Origin: Panopea generosa
Lineage: Eukaryota > Mollusca > Bivalvia > Adapedonta > Hiatellidae
Assembly (NCBI GenBank): GCA_029582155.1
Contig: CM055895.1
Coordinates: forward strand, 61,977,078 to 62,041,077
Direction of reading: 5' to 3'
DNA length: 64,000 nucleotides
The translations under genes were made by a program, and so were the position numbers. This document shows, in pieces, positions 39,471 to 54,383 of the stretch. The notes under the pieces are model-generated. The model saw only the letters and a list, made by a program, of their open reading frames with translations. It had not been told where the DNA came from and did not search any database. The first letter of the stretch is position 1. Each line of letters starts with the position of its first letter.

Positions 39471-40977
39471 GGGAGATGCTGTAAAAATATATAAACGGAA
39501 GAGCGTTGACAGGCCGTGACTTCGTATCCATATAAACTCATGTACAAATATATACACAAACTCATATATTATACGTTATAGTCAATATAATATTTGTATT
39601 CAATATAGTTTAGCATTTGATCAAACTATAAAGGTTCAGAAGCAATATATCTATAACGACTTTAATTTTATTAAAGTGCAAAGTGTTTTCACTGTTTGTG
39701 GTCTATATATATATATATATATTCAATTTTAGGTAATTCATAAAATTAACACAAGCTGGATCCATTTTTTATATATAATATTTATTTCCACTACACATGG
39801 AGAGACACTGATGTTGTTTCTGATAAATCTTGAAGCAAATAATTGTTTCCTAAAATTATGTGGTTTTAATATACACTGGAATTATTGTAGCTTTGTATCT
39901 TGGCTTATCTTGAAAAGCAGTTAAGATATTTTGGTAAAATTTCTAATATGCATGTTGGAAAGTTCTTTTCCCCTTATTTTAGTGCCGTTGGCGTTACATG
40001 TATTATAAGCATGTCATCTGTCTTTTCCATTAGTAAAACTACATTGCTTTTCTGTCAAGTTTGGAAATGTTATGGTATACAGTGATCTTTTAATTGATAC
40101 TTTAACCTTACTTTAACCTTACACCATAATTATATTTCTTTAAAAACATTGAAAAGATAATAATTCACCATGTCCGCCCATCATATCATTTATTATGGAA
40201 ACAAGCATTATGAATATTTTCCGAAAATTGTATTTGAATTAATAAGGCAATAAACATGTACCAACCACCTGCTCAGTCAAAGTTCACAATCATACCGGTA
40301 TCATGTACACCATTTGCGGCTATTAGATCTCATTAAAACAGCGATTAAGTATATTAATTGTTTAAATGTCTCTGATTGAAACAGTAGGTCTCTATAGGTA
40401 TCTTTGGACAATGTTATTTCAGGCATGGTTGACGTTGTCATATAAATGCATCAAAATATGTGGTTGTGAAAGTTGTCTTGGTATTTTTTGGAAAAATCCC
40501 ATACGTACTCAACTGGGTCAAGGTCATTGAGGCCGAGATGTATCACCTTAAATGCTGCAAATGGCGGATATATGCAATGTACTGGCCGATACAATTATGA
40601 AATTGGACTTTGCGGGTTGTGCTTTTCAAAATGTTGTTAAATGCTAGCTTATTACTGAAAATTTTCTGGGAAAAAATGGTCAATTGTAAATTGCAGATTA
40701 AAGTATAAAATTTACAAACTCATGTTGACGAAATATCATAAATCCAGGTGACTGATTATGAAAGTTAAGTTGCATTTATGTACAGCTCAGTGAAACTATG
40801 GAATCTTTTACATAGAAACCTGGTAAACGTAGATACAGCTCCCGAAAATATGGGAAACTCTGCTTAACGTTTTTAGACGTTTTTAGATATCCAGGAAATA
40901 TTAGAAGCCTGCTAAAAGTAGCCTATACTGGACGGGTTCTACTTCTAATTTTATACTTATTAATAAAGATTGATTTT
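39471..40977. other. No recognised feature
   Basis: AT-rich DNA with a (TA)n run near 39,706. No exon, RNA gene or repeat recognised. Confidence 0.5.
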
Positions 40978-41130
40978 AACAAAGTGCTAGTTGAAAAAAA
41001 GGCTGCTATTTTGGACCACGAGTTCCAGTCAGTTTACACCGAGGAAGACACTACTTACATAGAGATGTTTCCGGACAAATGTGTTAGTCTGCAGGACATT
41101 AAGATTGGAAGAGGTGGAGTGAAAACGCTT
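40978..41130 (+). mobile_element. LINE reverse-transcriptase ORF fragment
   Basis: The frame reads LVEKKAAILDHEFQSVYTEE, DTTYIEMFPDKCVSL, QDIKIGRGGVKTLL. This is the conserved stretch just before the fingers of the reverse transcriptase in many non-LTR elements (KAEILNxxFxSVFTxED ... GVxKLLxxL). It is cut off on the right where a family A SINE begins. Only about 50 codons remain. Confidence 0.7.
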
Positions 41131-41340
41131 TTGTGTGGAGCGCGTGGTCTAGTAGTACAGCTAAGAACCCATGATCGGAAGATTTTGGGTTCGATTCTTC
41201 GCCGCGGCTATGTGTGGTGTCCTTGAGCAAGTCACCTTTTCCGCATATTGTACTGGTTCTACCCAGGAAGACTTCGAGCGTGATTTGTCTAAGTTGTAAG
41301 AACTTGTTTTATAATCAAAGTAAAATAAATAAGTTTAAAC
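41131..41340 (+). repeat. tRNA-derived SINE, family A
   Basis: Head GCGTGGTCTAGTAGTACAGC, B box GGGTTCGATTC, body TGTCCTTGAGCAAGTCACC and AAATAAATAAGTTTAAA tail. Directly adjoins the LINE fragment. Confidence 0.85.
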
Positions 41341-41577
41341 TTAACTATTGTGTGATATTAACCCACAAAAGGCAGCAGGTCCCTTAGTAATTACTATAAA
41401 GACAAGTTCGTGAGGCTCCGAATACATCCCTATATTCGTTTTTAAAGGCTCATTAAACTTCCGAAATGGTCGAAATATCAACCTGGAAAATTTAGCTCCT
41501 GAATCCATAATTTTTAACGCCCACACATGGTCATTATAATGAAATAGTGATTGTTAGTCATAATTATAAGGAAGAAG

Positions 41578-41830
41578 CAGAGGCCCTTTTCACTAAAGTT
41601 CGCAAGTTTACCAACTTGTTAGTGTAAAATTTGAAGTTACAAAAAGTAATCGCTTACTTATTTAACAATCTTCTGCAAGGACTCACTTTCTATATAAATC
41701 TTTGTATTTTGTAAGCATTAAAAAATATTCCGCTTTCTAAAATTTGCAAAAATAATGCGCAAATAAAACGTTCCTGGATGTCATAATGAGTTCGTACGAA
41801 GACTAACGAATGTTAGTAAAAGGGCCCCAG
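41578..41830. mobile_element. MITE upstream of RPS2
   Basis: Left end CAGAGGCCCTTTTCACTAAA and right end TTAGTAAAAGGGCCCCAG are inverted, about 250 bp apart; GTTCG and CGAAT blocks next to them are also mirrored. AGAAG flanks both sides loosely. It lies about 280 bp upstream of the putative RPS2 leader exon. Confidence 0.6.
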
Positions 41831-42110
41831 AAGTAACAGAGGTCTTTGGACAGTCACTAATAAGCCCCTATACACGAAAAACAAGCCTATCTCATGTCCT
41901 TATCAGTTTACTTATGGTTTAACCCCAGGAAAGGTTTACAAAAATGCAATTTAATCAGGTACTATACTTGTGTACATTTAAATAGTAGCCATGGTTTTAA
42001 TTCTGACGAATCATATCGCTTCTAGTTGGTAACAAGAACAAGGCATAAATAATGTTCAACTAATCAAACCTTTCCGGATATCCGAATTTTACTCAAGACT
42101 TCGAAATTAT

Positions 42111-42133
42111 CTCCCTTTCCAAATAAAAATCAC
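42111..42133 (+). promoter_or_regulatory. RPS2: Probable RPS2 leader exon with 5' TOP tract
   Basis: CTCCCTTTCC starts a pyrimidine tract of the kind that begins ribosomal protein mRNAs (TOP). It is followed 13 bases later by a consensus donor, CAC|GTAAGT (intron from 42,134). A matching acceptor, CCATTACAG, ends at 42,334, two bases before the RPS2 start codon. The transcription start itself is inferred. Confidence 0.5.
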
Positions 42134-42336
42134 GTAAGTGGGAGACGTGCTTATTTAGCTTCGCAATAAAATCCATAAATATCAATGTCATCCTTTCCCT
42201 TAAACACTTATAATTGTAATAAATAATAGTTTATATATATATTTAGAACGTTTAATTGATAATCAGGTTGTTAACGTTTCAACTGGAGTGCCGATTAAAA
42301 CATTGAAATGTGCAAAATCAAAATTCCATTACAGCA

Positions 42337-46530
<4,194 letters not shown>

Positions 46531-46591
46531 ATGCAATAAGACTTTCTTTTGATTACCTTGTTGTAAAGTAGTGCTCTTGAATGAAAATTAA

Positions 46592-46602
46592 AATAAAATA
46601 AA
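46592..46602 (+). terminator. RPS2: RPS2 polyadenylation signals
   Basis: Two overlapping AATAAA hexamers 62 bases after the stop codon, giving a short 3' UTR as is usual for ribosomal protein genes. Confidence 0.8.
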
Positions 46603-46676
46603 AAAAATGACGACTTATTAAATTGCTGGCACTTGTTTCGTTTTTCAAATCTAAAAATGCTTTTTTCAATCTCGTG

Positions 46677-47220
46677 AAAATCAGATCAACTTTAGCTTCA
46701 ATGCTCTACGCACAGTAGAACTAACGACCAGGCATAGGAGGTCACCTCTAATTGACCTTTCGTGTAATTAATATTCATAGTTCAGTCAATCGCATTAATC
46801 ATTACATTTGTAGTAAATTGAAATTGACAGCATGACGTCGTTAGATACACTCGAGAAAGAGAAATTACATATAATACACTTGTCAATCACATAGTTCTGT
46901 TTCCTGGGTGTGGATTTGGCCATCCTGATCGTTGCATAAATAAAAAAATGTCCGGGTATTGTCCCATATTTCTAAAATTTCTGAAAATTTTTACGTGTAA
47001 CTTTGGGTACAGCCATGATGTTTTCGTTGTAAAAATTAACGCATGATAATCCACATTTTATTGCTTAATATAGATTTTACTTCAGTAAAAACACTTCTAC
47101 TTTCACGTTCAAAATCTTGAAAGCAATGCTCTGATTGGGTGGTCAGTCTGAGGTGACCCACTATGTATGGCCATCAGATCTTCTTTGAAAGTGTACTGAA
47201 GCTAAAGTTTATCTGATTTT
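46677..47220. mobile_element. 544-bp element with 24-bp terminal inverted repeats
   Basis: AAAATCAGATCAACTTTAGC TTCA at the left matches the reversed right end (AAAATCAGATAAACTTTAGC TTCA) with one difference. Inside, GAGGTCACCTC and GAGGTGACCC lie in mirrored positions. There is no coding frame and no clear target duplication. It begins 146 bp after the RPS2 stop. Confidence 0.7.
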
Positions 47221-47282
47221 AACAAGATTGTTTTTTTACGAGTTGTATACCTGTTGCTATTGGATATCTCGATCTTATAAAA

Positions 47283-47365
47283 TGAGTGAACTAAGTCTAA
47301 CCTGTATTAAGCAGCCACCTAAGGGAAATGGCCAAACTGGCTGCTTAACAGAGGGTCCATATTTT
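47283..47365. repeat. Fold-back repeat related to 6,435-6,545
   Basis: AACCTGTATTAAGCAGCCAC and AAACTGGCTGCTTAACAG are mirrored around GGGAAATGG. Confidence 0.55.
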
Positions 47366-48420
47366 TACAGAGTAGTCCTGATGTTTATTGAGACAGATAA
47401 AGTGACCACACATGATGGTAGATGTACCATGCCTTAAGTTGTACTGGGGGTAAATGAAAAAATTCCCCAGAACTGACACTCTATTATGTAGAAGTTTATT
47501 TAAATAAATAATTTATGTTGTAAAATTGAAAATCATGTTTCAATTTCTGTATGAATTTTTCATTTAGCAGACTCCTTACAACCAGTAAACAAGTGCAGCT
47601 CGTATTCGTCGATTATCTCTCTGTTGGGGACACATTCTGATTCTGTGTTTTATCGACACCTTTTCCAAAAATTTAAACGTTTAATTTAAAGTCAACACTT
47701 TCTTTTCGCAGCAAATATTGTGTACGATATGCATCAAGTCAATTGTATAACGTTTTTCCATTGCATTCGCACCTGCTTTCAAAGCTGATAAAATTTAATT
47801 CAATTATAGTTTAAACAAGACCAATTGTAATTATCGTTTTGATCTTACCCAGTTCCATAATTGTGCATAAACACCTCTGCCAGTGAAATTTGCTTCCAAT
47901 ATGTTTACACGCGACATAAATCTAAATAAATCTACCGTAAACACATGCGCTTGAACAGTCATGTACCCAGTCAATCTCGCTATTCTATTTGCTTATTAGA
48001 CCGTATATATATACTCTCGCTCTGGGTAAAGTGGTGTGTTTTCATAATAGAATCGAAAGGGATAATTGATTGCGGGATTATGCAATTTGATCGGAATAGC
48101 GGCCAGCCAAAAGATGAAAAAAACTGCCATATATACTGTGAAATCGTTAGGGACTTGATTTTGTTGAAAACGATTTTTGTTTTAGTGTGATCTTTGAATT
48201 CAAGTATTTCTATTACATGACATGCTTTAATTACTGACCTGTACCAGTATAGTCACTGCATCTACCAGCACATGCAGTATTAAATACTCCGCATCATGGG
48301 GAGATGTGTCAATTATGAGTTTTGATAAAGCTTGTGAGAACAATTGGAGAGGATGTGTCCTTATTTGAAGGTATTACTAGGTCAAGACCAGTACAAATTC
48401 ACTCGTAATTAATATTTATT
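47366..48420. other. No recognised feature
   Basis: AT-rich DNA. An 81-codon frame at 47,945-48,190 has no supporting splice site or domain. Confidence 0.5.
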
Positions 48421-48433
48421 CCTGAAAGATATA

Positions 48434-48712
48434 GTCGGGCCCGATTAACTCAGTCGGTTACGCGTCGACTATCAATCCAGGGGTCGTGAGTTCGAATCCC
48501 CCGCCCGGCAACAGTCTCCGTGATGATTGATATACGACATTGTGTCTAATTATCATTCGTCTCTCACCATTGATTCAAGTGGGAAAGTTATCAGTTACTT
48601 ACGGAGACGGGGTGTGCTCGAGTACTGGTTAATCCCAGGAAACAGTGGTTAGGTTAACTGATTTTCTGTTAGCCCTTGGTGGCATAAAAATGACGCTAAA
48701 TATTCAATCAAA
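48434..48712 (+). repeat. tRNA-derived SINE, family B, full length
   Basis: Flanked by a perfect 13-bp duplication, CCTGAAAGATATA (48,421-48,433 and 48,713-48,725). Head GGGCCCGATTAACTCAGTCG, B box GAGTTCGAATCCCCC, body to AAATATTCAATCAAA. This is the best-preserved copy, so probably among the youngest. Confidence 0.95.
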
Positions 48713-48729
48713 CCTGAAAGATATAAAAA

Positions 48730-49324
48730 TACAATATAGACCTAATAGGTTATGCTGGAAGTCTGAAGTGTATTTATTTGCACACACATTTTCTCTTAAA
48801 GTCAAAGGCCTGAATGGCCTGGGGGAAGGTTCACTCATTCGCTTTTTTTTTCTATCACGTCTTTAATTTCTTGTCAGATTATAATATACAGATATATCAA
48901 TGAGCTGAAATAGATCTAAAGACAGATGAAAGAAAGTTTTATTATAAAGAAAAATTATATTTGAATTAAAAAAATATTTTCATTATAACAATGGTGTATA
49001 TACTGAAGACTGGTGTATATACTGAAGACGGATGGTGACAGCCTGTACCACTACAGAATATTGTAAAAACTGTTTTACATTTACATTCTTATAATTAAGT
49101 GTTTAATGCGATATGCATCACTGATTATGATTATTAACAGTAATACATCAGTTAAAAGTAGGATTTTAAAACAGCAGTTTCAAAATAATTGTTAAAATAC
49201 TGCCAACAGACTTTCAGTTTTTGAATTTTGGACATTTTTGTGTTATGTGGAAATACTTGATAACTATGGGTAAACGGGATGTTTTCAAAACATAAACGCT
49301 GAAAAGAAGATAAAAGCATCAAAT
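48730..49324. other. No recognised feature
   Basis: AT-rich. A 16-bp unit, TGGTGTATATACTGAAGAC, occurs twice near 48,991-49,030. Confidence 0.5.
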
Positions 49325-51786
49325 AACAAGAGCTGTCGGAAGGACAGCACGCTTGACTATTTCAATGCTGTTGAAACAACAGTTTTTTCAGGAAATAAGT
49401 ACCAAATGGAAAACCTCAATTTAAAATTAAGCTACAATTATTGCTTATCTGTTAAAAATAAATTAGCAAAATAAGTCATCAACACTAATATTTTCATTAT
49501 CAACAAATAAGTTTTTGAAAACAACAAAGTGAATGGATGGCTGGTATTGTCTTAATATTATTTGATTCAGCATTTGTCATTTGTTACATTTGTCTATCAA
49601 ACTTTAAAATTGCTTTATATATTCATTAACCATTGGTGACAAATAACCCAAATAGGTGTACCAATACCAAACTTAAGGCACACCATGTACATAATATATT
49701 GTAAAAACCATAAATACTTCAATTGTATGACTAAAATAATATTAATTGGTCAAGCATATCAAGAAATACTAATTAAACATTACCTTAAATAATTCCAGCA
49801 AGAATTTAAAATATAGTGTAAGCTATAGTTGAGATGATCTTCTGTTTCAAGATAAGTTTATCAATGTTTTACATGTGTAATACAATTATGCACTACCTTC
49901 AAATCATATGGTAATATACTAGTTCTTGGTAATGGATCTACAGTCTTGTTCCAACACATACAGTTTATCAATGCTTGGTATCTTTCTAGAAGTTGTTCAG
50001 TTTTATACATGTATACAATAAAGGCCTATGCACTTCACATCAGAGGGCAATATATCGGTACCAGTTCATGAAAATGGATCTATAGTTGAAATAATGTTGT
50101 ACTAGCATGCACAGTTTATCATAGCTGGATACTCTTTCATGATGGTGAAGAAAAAAATTTAAAGAAATTAAAACTTTCATGAAAATAAAAAAATCTAAAA
50201 AAAAAGATTAAAAAATTAAATTCGAGTTTCAGGTGTTCGGTAAAAAAATATTTTTTTACGTTTTCCCTACATAACACTATATAAAATGTTTACCCCTTAG
50301 GGTGGACCAATTTTGCCCACAGGGTTATGGTTTTGAACAAATTTGAATGAATGAGTAGGGTTTTACGGTGTACCAACACATAGGTTATTTGACGCCAACA
50401 GGAAGGAAGATTCCAGGTTCACTCTACATGTACAAAAACAACAAATTAACATACAGATTTAAAAGAAATACACCAACAAATGAATATGCAGAATGAACCT
50501 AGAACCTTGATACCTGCAGAACTGCAGAGTTTCAGCAAATTCTATCATATTACTCAAAATTGTCGCTTCTTACGACATGCATGAGCCACAGTGGTCCTAT
50601 TCTTGCCATCACTCATGACTCCCTGGAACCACACAGGTGTTGATAATTTAACCACAATAGTGAATATGACAAAAAATGATAAAATGAACATGACGCCCAT
50701 TCGGAGGATTCCTACCCCTCTGCAGAGATCGGCAGTGATTCTATTCTTAGCCGGAACCACGCAACTGAACAAATTTGAGAGGGGACCACAAACTGGGTCG
50801 ACCCTATTTGTCAAACATCTAAGCTCAATGCCATGTATTACAAACTTTTATCTGTTAAAAAATAAACTTTCTAAGTCTAAAAGGTAAATAATTCTGCCAA
50901 AATGCAATCAAGAGATATGATTCTGGTCTCTTATAAGTTTCCTAGACAGTGCTGAACACACATGTGAAGTTTCATTCATGTCCAATGATAGGTTGATGAA
51001 ATAAGTACCTGCAAACAACTTTAACCAAATTTTCAGTCTGAAAACGGCCATAACTCTTTAACCTGTTAAAAATCTCTAATTTTCTAAGTCCAAATAACTT
51101 TATAAAAATGCAACCCAGAGTTATGGTTCTCATCTCTGTGCATTTTGTTGATGATGCTGAACACACATGAAGTTTAATTCATATTCAATGATAGGTTGAT
51201 GAAATATGTACCTGCAAAAAACTATAACCAAATTTTCAAAGTCTTAAAATCTATCCATAATTCTGCCAAAATGCAACCAGAGATATGGTTCTCATCTCTG
51301 TGCATTCCAATTATGATGCTGAACACACATGTGCAGTTTCATTCATATCCAATGAATGGTTGTATAGATATTTTACCTGAGAAAAAAACTTTAATCTGAA
51401 AAATTAAGTCCAAAAAGGGCTATAACTATGCCAAAATGCAACCCAGGGCTATGATTCATGTATGTGTGTTCCATTGATGATGCTGAACAAATATGTGAAG
51501 TTTCATTCATATTCAATGAGTGGTTGTATCGATATCTTACCTGATAAAACACTTTAACCCGAAAAATTAAGTCCAAAAAGGGCCATAACTGTGCGAAAGT
51601 GCAACCCAGAGTTATGGTATCTCTGTGTGTTCTATTAATGATGCTGAACACACGTGAAGTTTCATTCATATTCAATGAGTGGTTGCATAGATATCTTACC
51701 TGATAAAAAACTTTAACCTTGAAAACCAACACCGACACGAGACAAGTAAAATAGCCCCCCTATTCTATGAATAGTTTAGCTAAAAA
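49325..51786 (+). mobile_element. Helitron-like element H4 with tandem core
   Basis: Starts AACAAGAGCTGTCGGAAGGA CAGC, in which GCTGTC and GACAGC pair, and ends CCTATTCTATGAATAG, TTTAGCTAAAAATGA, in which CTATTC and GAATAG pair. The right half (50,890-51,720) has five to six units of about 150 bp sharing ATTCATATCCAATGA, GATGCTGAACACACATG and CCAAAATGCAACC. A 419-bp retroposon is nested inside. Confidence 0.6.
50347..50765 (-). repeat. 419-bp retroposon (family F), copy 2, nested
   Basis: Perfect 13-bp target duplication TGAACAAATTTGA at 50,334-50,346 and 50,766-50,778. Exactly the same length as the copy at 5,351. On the minus strand a frame reads AKNRITADLCRGVGILRMGV then FILSFFVIFTIVVKL and DGKNRTTVAHACRKKR, nearly the same as in copy 1. 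Confidence 0.9.
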
Positions 51787-51789
51787 TGA

Positions 51790-52329
51790 GAAAAAAAACC
51801 GATAATAATGAACATGAAGATGATATCAGATATTAAAGTCCTGAACTCAAAGTTACAATCAAAAGTTAAATCCAAGACCTCCATATCCTGACACGGTATT
51901 GTGACATTCATTTCTCATATATAGGCGCATGGTGGTAATTTTATGGATTGCCCTACCCATCTGAGAAAGTCTACATTGTTGCAAGGGAGTGTATATATTG
52001 TATATAGCAGAGGGTATATTCTAAGCCCAATCACACATGACATCCTCCAGTTGATACATTTATTATATAAAAGCCACCTCAGAAAGAAATGAAAATATAA
52101 TTGTTGTATACAAAACATTAAACCTGTCACAATGACTTAATACAATACCGGGTAAAAACAAAACAATTCACAAAATCTACAGCAAATTTTAGTTACAATT
52201 TCATATCTATACTATAAATGTTTCCATCGAAAATGGGTACCCCCGTTCTATAATAATAAATTTTACCACAAATTACCCGGTAAATAAAAGGGTCATAACT
52301 CCTGTAACTCCTGCTTAACTTATATTGAA
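51790..52329. other. No recognised feature
   Basis: Unique AT-rich DNA between two repeats. Confidence 0.5.
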
Positions 52330-52340
52330 CAAATATTGAA

Positions 52341-52741
52341 TGAATGGGATTTTACAGCATACCAACACATAGGTTATTCGATGCCAACAGGAATGAAGAT
52401 TCCAGGTTCACTCTACATGTACATAAAAAACCGAATTAACATACAGATTAAAAAAATACATTAACAAATGAATATGCAGGATGACCCTAGAACCTTGATA
52501 CCTGCAGAACTGCAGAGTAACCATCGTATAACTAAAATTGTCGCTTTTTATGACATGCATGAGCCACAATGATCCTATTCTTGCCATCACTCATATGGCT
52601 CCCTGGAACCACACAGGGGTTGGTAATTTAACCACAATAGTGAACATGACAAAAAATTATAAAATGAACATTCTGAGGATTCCTACCCCCCTGCAGAGAT
52701 CGACAGTGATTCTATTCTTAGCCGGAACCGCATGGCCTTGG
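52341..52741 (-). repeat. 419-bp retroposon (family F), copy 3, 401 bp
   Basis: An 11-bp duplication CAAATATTGAA flanks it (52,330-52,340 and 52,742-52,752). Slightly shorter than the other two through small internal losses. Confidence 0.88.
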
Positions 52742-52987
52742 CAAATATTGAACTTGTACTTTATAATTGAACAGCAACACATGAAATGTTTATTAAATTA
52801 TATATAGTCCCTTTCAAATGTTATTAATTGGAACAATTAAGTTAAAAAAGGGCCATCACTCTTGTATTTTATAATTATTCAGCTTCACACAAAATATAAA
52901 TTAAATCCATAGACCCTTTCAGAAACTATTGACTGGAAACTAATTTGATATCTGATGCATGAACGCATGAGCAGACGGTGGTAATGC

Positions 52988-53210
52988 TTTACCCTCTACT
53001 CTATGGATACCCTTTTTCCCGCACCAATCACAGAAGGCGTTTGAAAACAGTGCAGGAAGAGTTCAGATTGCTGGTAACGAGCAATCTAAACACTTCCTGC
53101 ACTGTTTTCCACTCTGTCATTTAATTCACCCAATAATTCAAAAGTCTTCTATATGATGGAAGGTGTCTATATTAGGTGTCCAAAGGCGTCTATATGAAGT
53201 AAAGTGTTAA
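52988..53210. mobile_element. TTAA-type piggyBac-like MITE, copy 3
   Basis: TTTACCCTCTACTCTATGGA at the left and ATATGAAGTAAAGTGTTAA at the right; central palindrome retained (GTTCAGATTGCTGGTAACGA GCAATC). Confidence 0.8.
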
Positions 53211-53438
53211 TGTCCCTTCACCATTCTTCATGGTGTAGGCATAAAAAATGGGCATCATTAGACTTCATTGGACAATAACATGGTGTGCAGTCACCTGTAC
53301 TCATCAATATTACGTAACATAAAAACCATTAATTAAAATTCTCATTTTGGTTTGACTAAAATTACTGAACGGAAACCTCAGTTTGCACAGCTGATGGCAT
53401 AACTCAATAAAAATCAACCAATTATAATGGGTATTGTC

Positions 53439-53642
53439 TTAACCTTTTGCTCCATAGATACGCATTTTGCCGCACCAATCACAGAAGGCCTTTGAAAACC
53501 GTGCAGGAAGAGTTCACTGTTCAAGAGTTCCTGCACTGTTTTCCACTCTGTCAATTCATATAAAAATAATTCACCCATTGCTGATATATGGTGAATTAAT
53601 GCTTTCAATTTGGAAGAATCAAAGAAAAGACTTATGGGTTAA
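53439..53642. mobile_element. TTAA-type piggyBac-like MITE, copy 4
   Basis: TTAACCTTTTGCTCCATAGA at the left, TTATGGGTTAA at the right. The central palindrome has collapsed (GAGTTCACTGTTCAAGAGTT), as expected after hairpin-mediated deletion. Confidence 0.8.
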
Positions 53643-53759
53643 CCTAAGTGTCACAACCATTGTTTAAATAACTGAGATAGCAATGAACAAGAAAACAAAT
53701 AATAATGACAATATTGCAAAGCAGTAATAACATTATTCCAACTGCCATATTCCTATACA

Positions 53760-54051
53760 TGATTGATTGAATATTTATTACATTTTTTATGCCATCGAGG
53801 GCTAACAGATGATCAGTTGACTTAACCACCGTTTCCTGGAATCCTGGAAGGTTAACCAGGACTCGAGCACACCCCATCTAAGTAAGTAACTGATAACTTT
53901 CCCATTTGAATCAGTGGTGAGAGACGAATGATAATGAGACGCAATGTTGTATATCAACCATCAAGGTGATTGTGGCCAGGCAGGGATTCAAACTCACGAC
54001 CCCTGAATTGATAGTCAGACTCGGTAACGACTGAGCTAATTGGGCCCAGCT
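53760..54051 (-). repeat. tRNA-derived SINE, family B, full length
   Basis: 11-bp duplication ATTCCTATACA at 53,749-53,759 and 54,052-54,062. Lies just downstream of TMEM220 in transcript orientation. Confidence 0.92.
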
Positions 54052-54235
54052 ATTCCTATACAAATATATATGAATCAATACAAATTTATACAATAATATA
54101 CAATTAAAACAGTAACATATATCAGATTTGGTTGGCAAGTTCAGCTAACGTCTCAATACGTAGATATATATTTTACATAAACCACAGTAAATGGCATATT
54201 TCAAAAAATATTCTGAGTCACATTTCGAGATATAT

Positions 54236-54383
54236 TCATTTAAACATCCCATTGCAATGCCCTAGGCGAGTATGCCAGTCACTAATAAAGCACATTGACC
54301 AAATGAACAGTGGCAAAATCGTCAAGGTAATGGTCATCAAGAGGAGAGCACCCATCATGCCTTTACTGGAAACAGCAGCTGGT
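54236..54383 (-). CDS. TMEM220: TMEM220 coding exon 6 and stop
   Basis: After TTATTGCAG it completes an arginine codon, then PAAVSSKGMMGALLLMTITL and the rest of the last helix, ending GMFK and TGA. Matches the human [20 protein letters not shown] segment in spacing and hydrophobicity. Confidence 0.9.
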
